Source of the DNA: Dendrocalamus latiflorus
Taxonomy: Eukaryota > Streptophyta > Magnoliopsida > Poales > Poaceae
DNA: 64,000 bases
Reading direction: 5' to 3'
Assembly (NCBI GenBank): GCA_017311315.1
Contig: CM029664.1
Span: forward strand, 45,104,510-45,168,509
A model generated the notes under the pieces. It made no database searches. It had not been told where the DNA came from and saw only the letters and a program-made list of their open reading frames with translations. This document shows, piece after piece, positions 1 through 9,289 of the stretch. The position numbers and the translations under genes are program-made. Position 1 is the first letter of the stretch. Each line of letters opens with the position of its first letter.

Positions 1-1142
1 GTCTGCTCGTATCCCGTCGAGGAGGTCCAAGGACACCCGGCGCTCCTCTTCGGGTGCTTGAACGAGGACCCTCCGCGAGCCGGCCTTGATTTCCTCAGGC
101 GTCACCGCTTCATCACCGAAAAGGAGCTTGAACGGCGTGAATCCCGTCGGGCGCATTACCGTTGTGCGAAGCGACCATAGAACGCTGTGAAGCTCGCTTG
201 GCCACTTGCCCTTCGGCAATCCAACCAGGCGCTTTTTGATGGCGGCAGAGATGGCGCCATTCGCCCGTTCGACCGCCCCGTTGGACTGGGGTGCCCTACC
301 GAGGCGAATCGGAGGGTGATGCCCATGCTGTCACAATAATCTTTGAAGAGGGTGGCATCGAACTGCAGGCCATTGTCGACCGTGAGCTCCCGAGGCACAC
401 CGAAGCAACATATGATGTTTTGCCATAGGAAGCGCTGTATGGCCGCAGAAGTTACTTTGGCCAGAGCGATCGCTTCCGGCCATCTGGAGAAATATTCCAG
501 CGCGACTACCACGAACCGGAGGTCCCCTGGAGCTCGGGCAAGTGGTCCTACTATATCGAGACCCCAGCGTGCCAGTGGCCACACCGGGGGAATGGGGTTG
601 AGGCTCGTCGGGGGCCTGCGGATGATGCACGCCATCCACTGGCACCCTTGGCACCGACGGACGAGGTCCTGGGCGTCGGTGATGGCAGTCGGCCAGTAGA
701 AGCCTTGCCTGAACGCCTTGCCGACTAATGACCTCGGTGCCAGGTGGGATCCGCATACACCCGCGTGGATCTCCGCCAAGAGCTCCTTTCCCCCCTCAGT
801 CGAGAGGCAGCGCAGGAGCGGTGCGCAAACCCCTCTCTTGTAGAGTATCCCTTCGAACACCTGGAAGGACCGTGCGCGGTGCTGCAAGCGTCGCAGCTCG
901 GCAGGGTCCTCCGGCTCGGCGATGCCTTGCAAGAAATTGAAGATGGGCTCTCGCCAATCTCCTGGCCGATCAATGCGGTGGACGAGTGCCGCGTCCCGGT
1001 TGTCCTGCGCGATGGTCGCCTTTGCTAACATCTCGTAGAACGCCCCCTCGGGGGGGGGGGGGGGGCAGTTGCTGGCTGGCCGCCTTAGCGAGGGCGTCGG
1101 CTTGCTCATTCTCCGCACGGGGGATGGCCTTGACGGTGACAC
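1..1142 (-). pseudogene. Integrase region of Tat-like polyprotein, frameshifted and cut by window edge
   Basis: After the poly-G frameshift, the minus strand encodes an integrase: zinc-binding region with H...H...CQGCQ near 640-760, then the core with GLDIVGPL (first Asp, near 555) and TVDNGLQF (second Asp, near 370). A further frameshift near 295-300 moves the segment with the third catalytic acid (QSNGAVERANG) into another frame. The reading then runs to base 1 through sequence typical of the integrase C-terminus. At least three frame breaks (near 2030, 1060 and 300) separate the pol domains. The element's 3' end is outside the window. Confidence 0.85.
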
Positions 1143-2028
1143 CCAAAAAGTGCCTTTCCCTCGCCCTCACCGCCGCGAGGTACTTGGCCAACTCCGGGTC
1201 CTTGGCTTGATATGACTTGTCCACATGGCCAGCCACCAAGCGCGAGTCGGTGCGGACCAACACCCGTCTCGCGCCGATTGCCTTGAGCTTCGCCAAGCCA
1301 AAGAGCAGTGCCTCGTATTCAGCCGTGTTGTTGGTGGCGGGGAAGGTAAGGCGCGCCGAGTATAGCAAACGCTGTCCTTCGGGCGTGACAATCACCGCGC
1401 CTACGCCCGCGCCAGCGACGCTGTAAGCTCCGTCGATTGTGAGCGTCCAGACGGGATCATCGTGCGTCTGGACGGGTTGGGCCGGCGGGGTCCATTCGGC
1501 GAGAAAATCCGCCAGGACTTGGGATTTGATGGCCGTTCGCGAAGCATACGTCAAGGAGAAGGGAGCGAGCTCCGCAGCCCATTTGCCGATGCGCCCTGTG
1601 GACTCCTTGTTGTGTAGCATCTCTGCCAAGGGGAATGAGGAGGGTACTGTGATCGGGTGGGCCAGAAAATAATGTCGAAGCTTTCTGGAGGCCATGACAA
1701 GCGCGTAGGCGAGCTTCTCAAGCTCCGTGTATCTTGTCTTGGCACCTTGGAGGGCTTCGGAGACAAAATAGACGGGCCGCTGCATGGCGCCTTCCTCTAA
1801 GACGAGGACGGCGCTGACCGCGGTGGCCGACGCGGCCAGATAGAGCAGGAGGGGAGCCTCTGGTGCTGGGGCGACCAGAGTGGGGAGGCTCGCCAGGTGC
1901 TGCTTGAGTTCGTTGAAGGCCTTCGCGCAGTCTCCGTCCCAACTAAATCCATCGCACCCGCGGAGTGTCTTGAAGAACGGCAGGCCCCGCTCCGCCGCCG
2001 TGGATAGGAAGCGGCTTAATGCTGCCAT
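970..2028 (-). pseudogene. Dual RNase H region of Tat-like polyprotein
   Basis: This frame continues the RT after a frameshift (about one extra C near 2030). Residues 1 to about 180 hold the RT connection and first RNase H (FSWDGDCAKAFNELKQHL, VYFVSEALQGAKTRYTELEK, ending in VLADFLAEW). Residues about 193-320 hold a second RNase H (LTIDGAYSVAGAGVGAVIV, TNNTAEYEALLFGL, VRTDSRLVAGHV, ENEQADALAKAAS), with acidic residues at the expected positions. The frame breaks at a run of G residues near 1050-1067. The second RNase H is the archaeal-type domain typical of Tat elements. Confidence 0.85.
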
Positions 2029-4399
2029 GCGGGCCCGCCAGCCTCTGGACCTCCCTCGTTGTCTTAGGCGGCTCCATACCCAAGATGGCGTCGACTTTGT
2101 CGGGGTTCGCCTGGATGCCCCGCCCGGACACGAGGAAACCTAGGAGTTTGCCCGCCTGCACCCCGAAGACACATTTGTCGGGGTTGAGCTTGACGCCCGC
2201 CTTCCGGAGGTTGTCGAAGGTCTCCTGGAGGTCCCGACCGTGCAGAACAAGCTGCCGAGTTTTGACCACCACGTCATCGACATAAGCTTCGACGTTCCTC
2301 CCGAGCTGGGCGGCCAGGGCAATAGCGACGAGACGGGTGAAGGTAGCGCCTGCGTTCTTCAAGCCAAAGGGCATTCTGACGAAGCAGAACGTCCCAAGTG
2401 GTGTGATGAAACTGGTCTTCTGCTCGTCGTCTTCGGCCATGTATACCTGGTGGTAGCCGGAATAGGCGTCCAGGAAACTCATGAGTTCGCACCCAGCAGT
2501 GGCGTCGACCAGCTGATCGATGCGCAGCAGGGGGTAATTGTCCTTCGGGCATGCCTTGTTGAGCGCCGTGAAGTCGATGCACATGCGCCAGGCCCCGCTG
2601 GCCTTTTTGACTAGCACCGGGTTAGCGAGCCACTCTGGATGGTGGACCTCGCGGATGACCCCGGCGCGAAGAAGCTTCGCCACCTCTGCTTTGGCCGCTT
2701 GCTGCCGATCCATCGACATACGCCGAAACCTTTGCTTGACTGGCTTGGCGTCGGGGCGGACCGCCAAGCGATGCTCAATTACTGCTCGGTCCACGCCCTT
2801 GATGTCCTCCGGGGACCATGCGAAGATGTCGATGTTGTTCTGAAGCACTCGGAGCAGATCCCGTTCGACCCCCGGTGGGAGCCCCTCGCCAATGGACACA
2901 AACTGCCCCTCCGCCTGGAGCGGCACCTTCTTAACTCTGCCTTCGAGCCGAGGCTTGGGCGTCCACCCAGGGGCGGAGGGCCCATCCCCGAGCGCGCCGG
3001 AGAGGGCATGCACCGGGCGATGCGGAACACGGCTACCGCCTTCGGCACGCCTGGCCAGGTCCTGATCGCCGTAATCCAGTCCGCCTTCCGATCCCCGGTC
3101 TCCCCTCCGTGGGGCGGGGTCGGGTCCTTGGCGGGCGCTCTTGGTGTCGAGGACATGATGGGCCGCCTGCGACCGGCGCTGGTGGCGCCGAGGTTTAGGC
3201 CTGCTCCTTGAAGAGCCTTCCTGTACCCCGGCCTCACTGCCTCGGGGTGGGCCTCCTCGGGGCTCTCGGCTGCGGCCCGGCTTCGAGGAGGGACCACCCG
3301 CCCCGACTTCGTGCGGGGGGTGCTCCTCGTGGGCGAGGCCGAGGGCGGTAGTGCTGCGCCTTCGCGTATCCTCCTCCGCCCGCGCATACTCGTCCATTTT
3401 GTCGAAGAGCTTGGCGATTGTCTTGATTGGCCTCCGCGAGTTGTACTCGGCCATCGGGCCCGGGCGAAGGCCCTGTATGGCTGCATTAACAACTGTGGTT
3501 TCACTAATATTGTTTACCTGGCATCGAATCTTGGCGAAGCGCTTGAAGTAGCCCCGGAGTGTCTCCGACGGTTTTTGCTTCACAGCGAAGAGTTGGTCCG
3601 CCTCGATTCGATCGACATAGTGTCCTTGGAAGTTGCTATAAAGGCGGTCGCGAAGCTGCTCCCACGCGTAGATGGAGCCCAGCTCTATGGTGAAGAACCA
3701 AGAGAGCGCCACTCCGTGTAGTGCGAGGGGGAGTCCCTTCGCCTTCGTGGTGTCGTCTCCGCCCGCGGCCTCGATCGCGGTTTCGTACACGCGCACGAAC
3801 TCGTGAGGATCCGTGTCGCCTTTGTACGGGTCGGTGATGCTAGGGAACTTGAAGTCGTCGGGCCACGCCGCCTGCTGCAGCCCCGCTGAAAGCGGGGATT
3901 CCGGATCTACGCGCCTCAGCGGGACGCGGCTAGGCGTGGGGGCTTCGCGGCTGTCCGCCTTCCCTGGCGTGGGCTCGGGCGCGGTTACTGGCGCGGCCTG
4001 CCGGCCCCGAGCCTCTTGCATATCTCGGACGGCTCCGCGAAGGTCCCCTAGTTCCCGCTGGAACGCGTTGAGGGCTGCTAGTAGGGCGCTTTCCACCGCA
4101 GGTGTCGTTGGGGCCGCTGGAACGCCCAGCGGACGGGTCGGTGCAGGGACCATCGCCTCCCGATCTCCAGATCCGCCGGATGGTTTGTTGCGGCTACCCC
4201 CGGCCGTCTGATCCGCGCTACCGGCGAGGGTGGCGGGGGCTGTCGTTGCAGTGCTAGCGTCGATGCCCGCGACCACGGCGCGTACGCCGCCGCCAACTCC
4301 TTCGGCGGCCGATGCCGAGGCCCTGGTTTTCGCGCGCTGCTCTGACCCGGCCGTCTTCTTTCCCTTCGCCGCCGCTGGCGAAGCTTTTTTCGGTGCCAT
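1943..4399 (-). pseudogene. Gag fused in frame to reverse transcriptase (protease region lost)
   Basis: The likely start is the ATG at 4397-4399 (MAPKKASPAAAKGKK). The reading frame is also open upstream to 4534, but that stretch is LTR and leader. A basic, Ala-rich N-terminus is followed by the Retrotrans_gag core (motifs YKGDTDPHEFVRVYETAIEA and LSWFFTIELGSIYAWEQL). After a charged Arg/Gly-rich linker of about 110 residues comes reverse transcriptase: the LVKKASGAWRMCIDFTALNK region, then PFGLKNAGATF, then YVDD near 2272-2284. No gag zinc knuckle or aspartic protease lies between, although the related element at 50-56 kb has both. An internal deletion therefore seems to have joined gag to RT in frame. 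The frame ends at 1943 because of a frameshift near 2030. Confidence 0.85.
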
Positions 4400-4435
4400 C
4401 TTTTTCCTTCGGTCTTCAGGCTTGTCCTCGTCCTC

Positions 4436-4453
4436 CCCACGGACGGCGGCAAC
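4436..4453 (-). promoter_or_regulatory. Primer-binding site of the Tat-like element
   Basis: Read on the minus strand, the bases directly after the LTR are GTTGCCGCCGTCCGTGGG. This is a slightly altered form of the GTTGGCGCCGTCTGTGGG-type site common in plant Tat/Athila elements. The related element at 55825 keeps GTTGGCGCC. The match is from memory of the family, not a search. Confidence 0.6.
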
Positions 4454-4701
4454 TGTTGTGGCTACAGACCAAACAGAGAGAGAGATGGTAGTGGAGAGTG
4501 ATGAAGATAAGTGTAATGACCTGGGTCCTCCCATGGCTTACTCATATATATATATATACACATGAGGAGTGTTTTTACAGCTATACCCTTACATCTGGTT
4601 ATCCCCTCTGGGGGCAGTTATGTCATTACACATGGCCTATTCTGGGCCTTATAATCTCCTACCAGGCCTACTGGGTTTAGGTGGGGGCCACCCCTACGAC
4701 A
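4454..4701 (-). repeat. 5' LTR of the Tat-like gypsy element
   Basis: The repeat begins TGTTGTGGCTAC and ends CCTACGACA on the plus strand, giving the expected TG...CA ends. It aligns in layout with the LTRs at 55825-56122 and 50242-50570, sharing the end just inside the PBS, a 'gtcatt...catggcct' block and a terminal block beginning 'gtgggg'. It is about 248 bp. The inner end touches the PBS at 4453. The partner LTR is outside the window. Confidence 0.75.
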
Positions 4702-4702
4702 A

Positions 4703-5740
4703 TTGTACAATCAAATTAACTCTTTTGGCGACAAGATGGAGGAATCTGTGATGGTGAAGAAGTACCTACGCGTGCTTCTAAAAAAGTACATACCTGTTGT
4801 CACAACACTTATATACTCCCCCAATCTGGACAAGAAGAGGATAGAGGAGATCACCGGCTCTCTCAAGACGATGATGAGTTACTGAAGGGATTTCAATCAC
4901 ATAACGAGCAGGCATTTCTAGTAAAGGGAGATCTGAGAGACGGTCATGGATCATCAAACAACCATAGGAGGTGGCGCGGTCGAGGTGGCCAAAGTGGCCG
5001 AGGCGGCATGGGTGGCCATGTAGACAAGGCAGGGCAAGGCGGTAGTGAGAGATCCCATGATAAGTCACATGTCAAGTGCTTTGAATGTGGCGAATACGGG
5101 CACTACGCGTTAGGATGTCGCAGCCATATAAAGTGCTTCAACTGTAACGAGTTTGTGCACTATGCATCGGATTGCAAAAAGCAAAAAGGACGGGGAGGTG
5201 AACCTCACCAAAGATGATGAAGAAGATGACGGATCTCTAGTACTTCTCTCCTCATATGTTGAAAAGGAATCGGCCATGGTGATACTGAATGAGGAGAACA
5301 TAGTTTCAAAACTATGCACGAAGGAAGGTAGCCACAATCACACATATCAGTGGTACTTCGATAATGAAGCAAGCAACCATATGACGTGAGATCACTCCAT
5401 ATTTTATAAGCTCGACGAGAAGGTTTGAGGCAAGGTCAAGTTTGGCGATGGCTCCACGATGGAGATAAAGGGCAAAGGGACGATGATGTTGCAATGCAAG
5501 AACGGAGATAAGAAGTTGTTGATAGGAATTTATTATATACCAAGTTTATGTAACAACATACTTAGTCTTGGGCAGATGACAGAAAGAGGGTGCAGAGTGG
5601 TGCTACAGGAATAGTTCTTGCGAGTGTATGACAAGAACAGAGATTTGTTACTAAAGGTGAAAAGATCTCCAAATCGGTTGTACAAGATTTCTTTGAAAAC
5701 TTGTAAATCAGTTTGTGTGAAGAGTGGTCTAGAGGAGCCA
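4703..5740 (+). pseudogene. Copia Gag, protease and pre-integrase fragment
   Basis: The gag part includes INSFGDKMEESVMVKKYLRV and TTLIYSPNLDKKRIEE, typical of the copia UBN2-type gag. Two CCHC knuckles follow: CFECGEYGHYALGC (near 5080) and CFNCNEFVHYASDC (near 5137). After a frame change, an acidic linker leads to the protease motif WYFDNEASNHMT near 5352-5387; the usual family motif has Gly in place of that Glu. The motif is followed at once by a stop. Pre-integrase sequence (VKFGDGSTMEIKGKGTMM, YYIPSLCNNILSLGQMTERG) continues to about 5740 with two more stops. The copy is clearly non-functional. Confidence 0.8.
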
Positions 5741-6283
5741 GAAGATGGTGAAATTCACAGACATGTAGTCAGCGTAGAGGGAGGCAAAGGCTTTTAGGGT
5801 GGTAAACCCCACGCTAACGCAGCAAGTGGTGGCTTGGGTGCACAAAGCAACAAGACCCAAACGTAGCACGCAGTAGTTGAATGCAGGCATGCAAGCTTGC
5901 ATAGAGAAGGTCCAGGGCAAGGCAGCGTCAGCTCGGGTGGTCAGCATAGGTCATATGCAGGAGGCATAGGAGTGCATGTAGCTGGTGCAGGTCGAGCACA
6001 CGCAACACAAAGGGAGATCAAGGCGAGGAGGTGCATAAGGCGCTGGAGTGTTCTAGGCCAAAGCGGGATACGCGGGAGTGGCGTCAGTGGGACGTGCAAA
6101 CACAAAGACCGGAGGTGGTTTGATCTCAGCTAAGATATGTGTTGGAGAAAGATGGGAGGCTCCGGTAATGACGAGATGGCTGTGGGAGCAGGTGCTCTAG
6201 CTTAGGCAAGCATGCAAGGAAGAAGCAGAAGTAAGAGAGAAGAACGGCGTGATCAAGAGGAAAAACAAGATTAAGGAGGTGAT
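5741..6283 (+). other. Non-pol filler ending in a polypurine tract
   Basis: This replaces the integrase-RT-RNase H part of the copia element. No domain is recognisable in any frame. It ends with a purine-rich run (taaggaggtga, about 6272-6282) directly before TGTTAGAG at 6284, which fits a polypurine tract preceding a 3' LTR. Confidence 0.4.
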
Positions 6284-6319
6284 TGTTAGAGTTTGTAATC
6301 TTGTTTTTAGTTTAGAAGC

Positions 6320-7215
6320 CAAAGTCGTAAGTCGTAGTCATAACAGAGTTAGAAGTCGAAGTCATGTTCGAGTCATCGTGGTCGTGCTCGTGGTCATGTA
6401 ATGAGTACAAGTCGGTTTTGTGTTCTGGTCATGTACGAGTTTGGTCGTGGTCGTGTACGAGTCATGGTCGTAGTCATATTTGAGTTCAAGTCGGACTATC
6501 GAGTCCGCCCCATAGTCATAGAGTAGGGTATAAAGGGGCAGAACATTGTACCGAGAGAGGGCAAGGCGCTGAGGCCAATGCGATCGGTGTGATCGAGAGG
6601 CAAGACAAGAGAGAGAGAGCGATCATGGTGATCATAGCGATTGGGGTGATCAAGAGAAACAAATAAAGAAGAGAAGAGCGGTTTGGCTCTGGGAAATCTA
6701 TTGAGTTCATCATGTTCATAGACATGGTCATAAACGAAATTACAACCACGATGATCGAGCGAAGGTGTTCGTAGGAGTAGGAGACGTAGTCGTAGCGAGT
6801 TACGACTACGATCACACAGAGAGAAGACGTGGTCGTAAACGACCATAGCGGGAATACGTGGTCGTAAAGCGTTATGACCACGATAGTCGATAGAGCCTTC
6901 AATGTGGTTAATAGTATCACAGCGTAGTCATAATTGAGTTACGACTACGATGGTCAACTGTGGTCAAAGGAAGTGCAGCGTAGAGGCGGTGAACGTGGTC
7001 ATAACTTTAGCTGGAGTTACGAGTACATGGTTGGAGCAACAAGACGTGATCAGAGAGGTCACAACATGGTCGTAACGACTGTTAAGGTGGTCAAGAACCA
7101 ACAGAGCGGTCGTAACGACACAGGAGGCGATCGTAGCTTCTTCAACGTGGTCGTACGGCTGCAGTGAGTGGTCGTAGCGACTACAAGGTGGTCGTATGGC
7201 TCTGGGGAGTGGTCG
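6320..7215. repeat. Degenerate GTCGTA/GTGGTCGTA short-motif array
   Basis: The motif GTCGTA and its variants (GTCATA, GTCGTG, and the complements TACGAC and TATGAC) recur on both strands every 10-30 bp through about 900 bp. Examples are gtcgtaagtcgtagtcat near 6327 and several ggtcgta units between 7060 and 7215. The spacing is irregular, so this is not a clean tandem satellite. It fills most of the presumed copia LTR. Confidence 0.7.
6529..6535 (+). promoter_or_regulatory. TATA-like box in presumed copia LTR
   Basis: TATAAAG sits in the context gagtagggtataaaggggc. It would start an LTR transcript about 30 bp downstream. It is supported only by the motif and its place in the presumed LTR. 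Confidence 0.4.
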
Positions 7216-8272
7216 TAGGACTTCAACAAGTATGCCTAGCACTGTGTTCAGGACTAATTTATACAAGCTATTCGCAAGGTTTAGCTAGCTATCCTATTGG
7301 TCACCACAGCATTACATGTGCACACTACTCACGAGCCACTCCCATTGTCCCATGTGCCACACAGGCAATACAAGCTGACATTAACACAGGCCAATCTTGT
7401 CATGAGGTAAGCTAAATCTAGGAGGCCGAGTAAACCCATCCAAGTCACGTGTAATAGCCTCGGACCATTTCCCCCGCTACGTTACATGACACATGTCACC
7501 ATCATGTAGCAGATAGTCTTCGAAGTTGGGCCGTGCCTTTTTAGGCCGGCCCAACGCCCAATCAGCACGGCACAGCCAGGCACAACACGTGACAGGTTGA
7601 GTCATGTTGGACAGCACGACATGGAATGCTCTAATGGGCCATGCTCGAGCCAGCACAGCCCAAAAAATCTGATGCAGCCCGGCGCACTTCGCCGATGTCG
7701 TCGTTGTCATCGTCATCATGGTTGTCAAGGAGAAGGAAGACTGCTACTGTGGCCTATCGCCAATTGGCCGTGGAGGCTGTTGCCGACTCGCTGGCCCAAA
7801 TCCCCCTACGCTTGCCTCTGCATAGATCTGGGGGGAGAAGGGGGCAGCCGCCGTCATCGTGGAGTGCTCGTGGCTACCGTCCCCCTTGTGGCCACCACCA
7901 CTCAGATCTGGGAGAGTGTGAGAGGCCGTGCGAGCCATGGCTACCACCGACTAGATAACGGGAGAGGGAGAGAGTGAGCTGAGAGAGAGAGAGAGCTGAG
8001 CGGCGTGGCCTACAAGCATGCGGTGGTGCCATAGGGAGACAGACAAAGACAGAGAGCTTGCGAGAGAGAGAGAGAGCTTGTGTGGGTGGGATTGGGAAGT
8101 GGATTGACCATTGAGGCAACGACCATAGAGCAGAGAGGATTAGAGGAGGCAATGGTTCTCTCATATGCCCATGATTGACAAGTTCTACGAGGAATGTGTA
8201 GAAGAGCTCCAAAGCTCATAAGGCAATGGTCATGGAGGTAGAGAGAAATCGAAAGAAAATTCTCTGACGGAT

Positions 8273-9141
8273 GGCCTTGAAAGGTGAGACTTAGGGCCCT
8301 CCCGTAGATTTTGTCACGTGTTTCTATCACTAATCTCAAAGAAAGACTAATCTCCCCTTCCCCTCCCCACACTTCCCTTTCTCTCTCCACCTTCCTACAT
8401 TTTTGGTGACGCCCGACGAGGCAAGGAGGTGGTGAGCATGCAGCGATGGTGTGGGCTGATAAGTGCATCGTGCGAGTGCAAGAAGGCAACAGCGTCCGAC
8501 GAGCATGCACGGTTCCCATGGCTGGTGAGCATGTATTAGTGGTGGCCTCTGGCAAGCACGCGGCGATGGCATCCGGCAAGCGCACCGGCTATGACGTGGA
8601 TGGGCAAGCGCATGGTGGGGGCGACCAGTGAGCCCGCATCCACTGCACTATGCTTACCTCCCACAATATGTGGTATGGCAATCCCTACGAGTGCCTCCTC
8701 CCCTCGGCCAGTGCCGACCTCTATGAGGTGCTCGAGCGGGTGCTCATCCTACGGCTGTGCCCTACCACCAGCTCTCTCTCTCTCTCGCCTCATCCATGCT
8801 CTAGGAGGAGTTTTTGCTCCACGACTTCCATTGCTAGGGCCTACTCACCCCACTCCCGTGACTCCAAGAGGGCAAGGCGAGGGTATAGCACATGAAGCAT
8901 GAGGAGGAGGAGCTGTTGGATCCATGGCCGCCGTAGTTTGATCCTTGCGCTACACCCACCTCACCACCAATTGGCCTTGGCCTCACCGGAGATGGTAGAG
9001 GGAGGGAGTGTAAGAGCACAAGACCAAAACAATGGAGGAGAAATCATGAGAAGTCATAGGAGAAGAATTGCTTTGAGATTGGTGGGGGACACATGGCATA
9101 ATATGAGAGAGGGCCTTGAAAGGTGAGGCTTAATCCCTCCC
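8273..9141. repeat. Repeated and inverted blocks inside the hAT element
   Basis: GGCCTTGAAAGGTGAG occurs directly repeated near 8273 and 9112, each followed by a C-rich 'ccctccc' segment. Just inside, ctttgagatt(a/g)gtg occurs in inverted orientation near 8330 and 9070. This could be a nested fold-back element or a rearranged duplication inside the transposon. No transposase or TSD was found for it. Confidence 0.45.
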
Positions 9142-9289
9142 CCAAAAATTTCTTTCTGAGAGAATCAAAGGAGGCAACGACCCTCTCTATACATGCCTAT
9201 AAAACCCACCCTTCGCCTCATTTTGACACAACTCAACACCAGCAATCCAGCAAACTTAACACTCTCTCCATTCATATACCTCTTGATAT

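Larger units (their letters stand above)
1..4701 (-). mobile_element. Ty3/gypsy LTR retrotransposon, Tat-like lineage, cut by window start
   Basis: On the minus strand the order is LTR (4454-4701), primer-binding site, gag, reverse transcriptase, a first RNase H, a second RNase H and integrase, continuing past base 1. A second, archaeal-type RNase H after the first is a hallmark of the Tat clade of plant gypsy elements. The coding sequence carries several frameshifts, so this copy is not autonomous. It abuts a copia-like gag remnant at 4702, into which it was probably inserted. The 3' LTR lies outside the window, so the TSD cannot be checked. A second member of the same or a close family is at 50242-56122: both share LTR ends beginning TGTTGTGG on the plus strand, a gag starting MAPK, and the same gag core. 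Confidence 0.88.
4702..7228 (+). mobile_element. Degenerate Ty1/copia element lacking integrase and RT
   Basis: Plus-strand copia remains start directly beside the gypsy LTR: a gag fragment, two zinc knuckles, protease, the GAG-pre-integrase region, then about 540 bp of non-pol sequence, a polypurine tract and a probable 3' LTR. Integrase, RT and RNase H are absent. The copy is therefore a deletion derivative, or a non-autonomous form with foreign filler. Its 5' LTR and gag start are missing, most likely lost or displaced by the gypsy insertion at 4701/4702. Confidence 0.65.
6284..7228 (+). repeat. Probable 3' LTR of the copia remnant
   Basis: The start TGTTAGAGTTTGTAATC after a polypurine tract is typical of copia LTRs. 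A TATA-like box (TATAAAG at 6529-6535) lies about 245 bp in, where an LTR promoter is expected. The right end is uncertain; TTCAACA at 7222-7228 gives a plausible inverted TGTT...AACA pair. No second LTR is available to confirm it. Most of the sequence is built from GTCGTA-type motifs. Confidence 0.45.

Noticed and set aside
6320..7215. CRISPR-like or satellite array
   Set aside because: Motifs are short, irregularly spaced and on both strands, in a plant genome. Not a CRISPR array and not a regular satellite.
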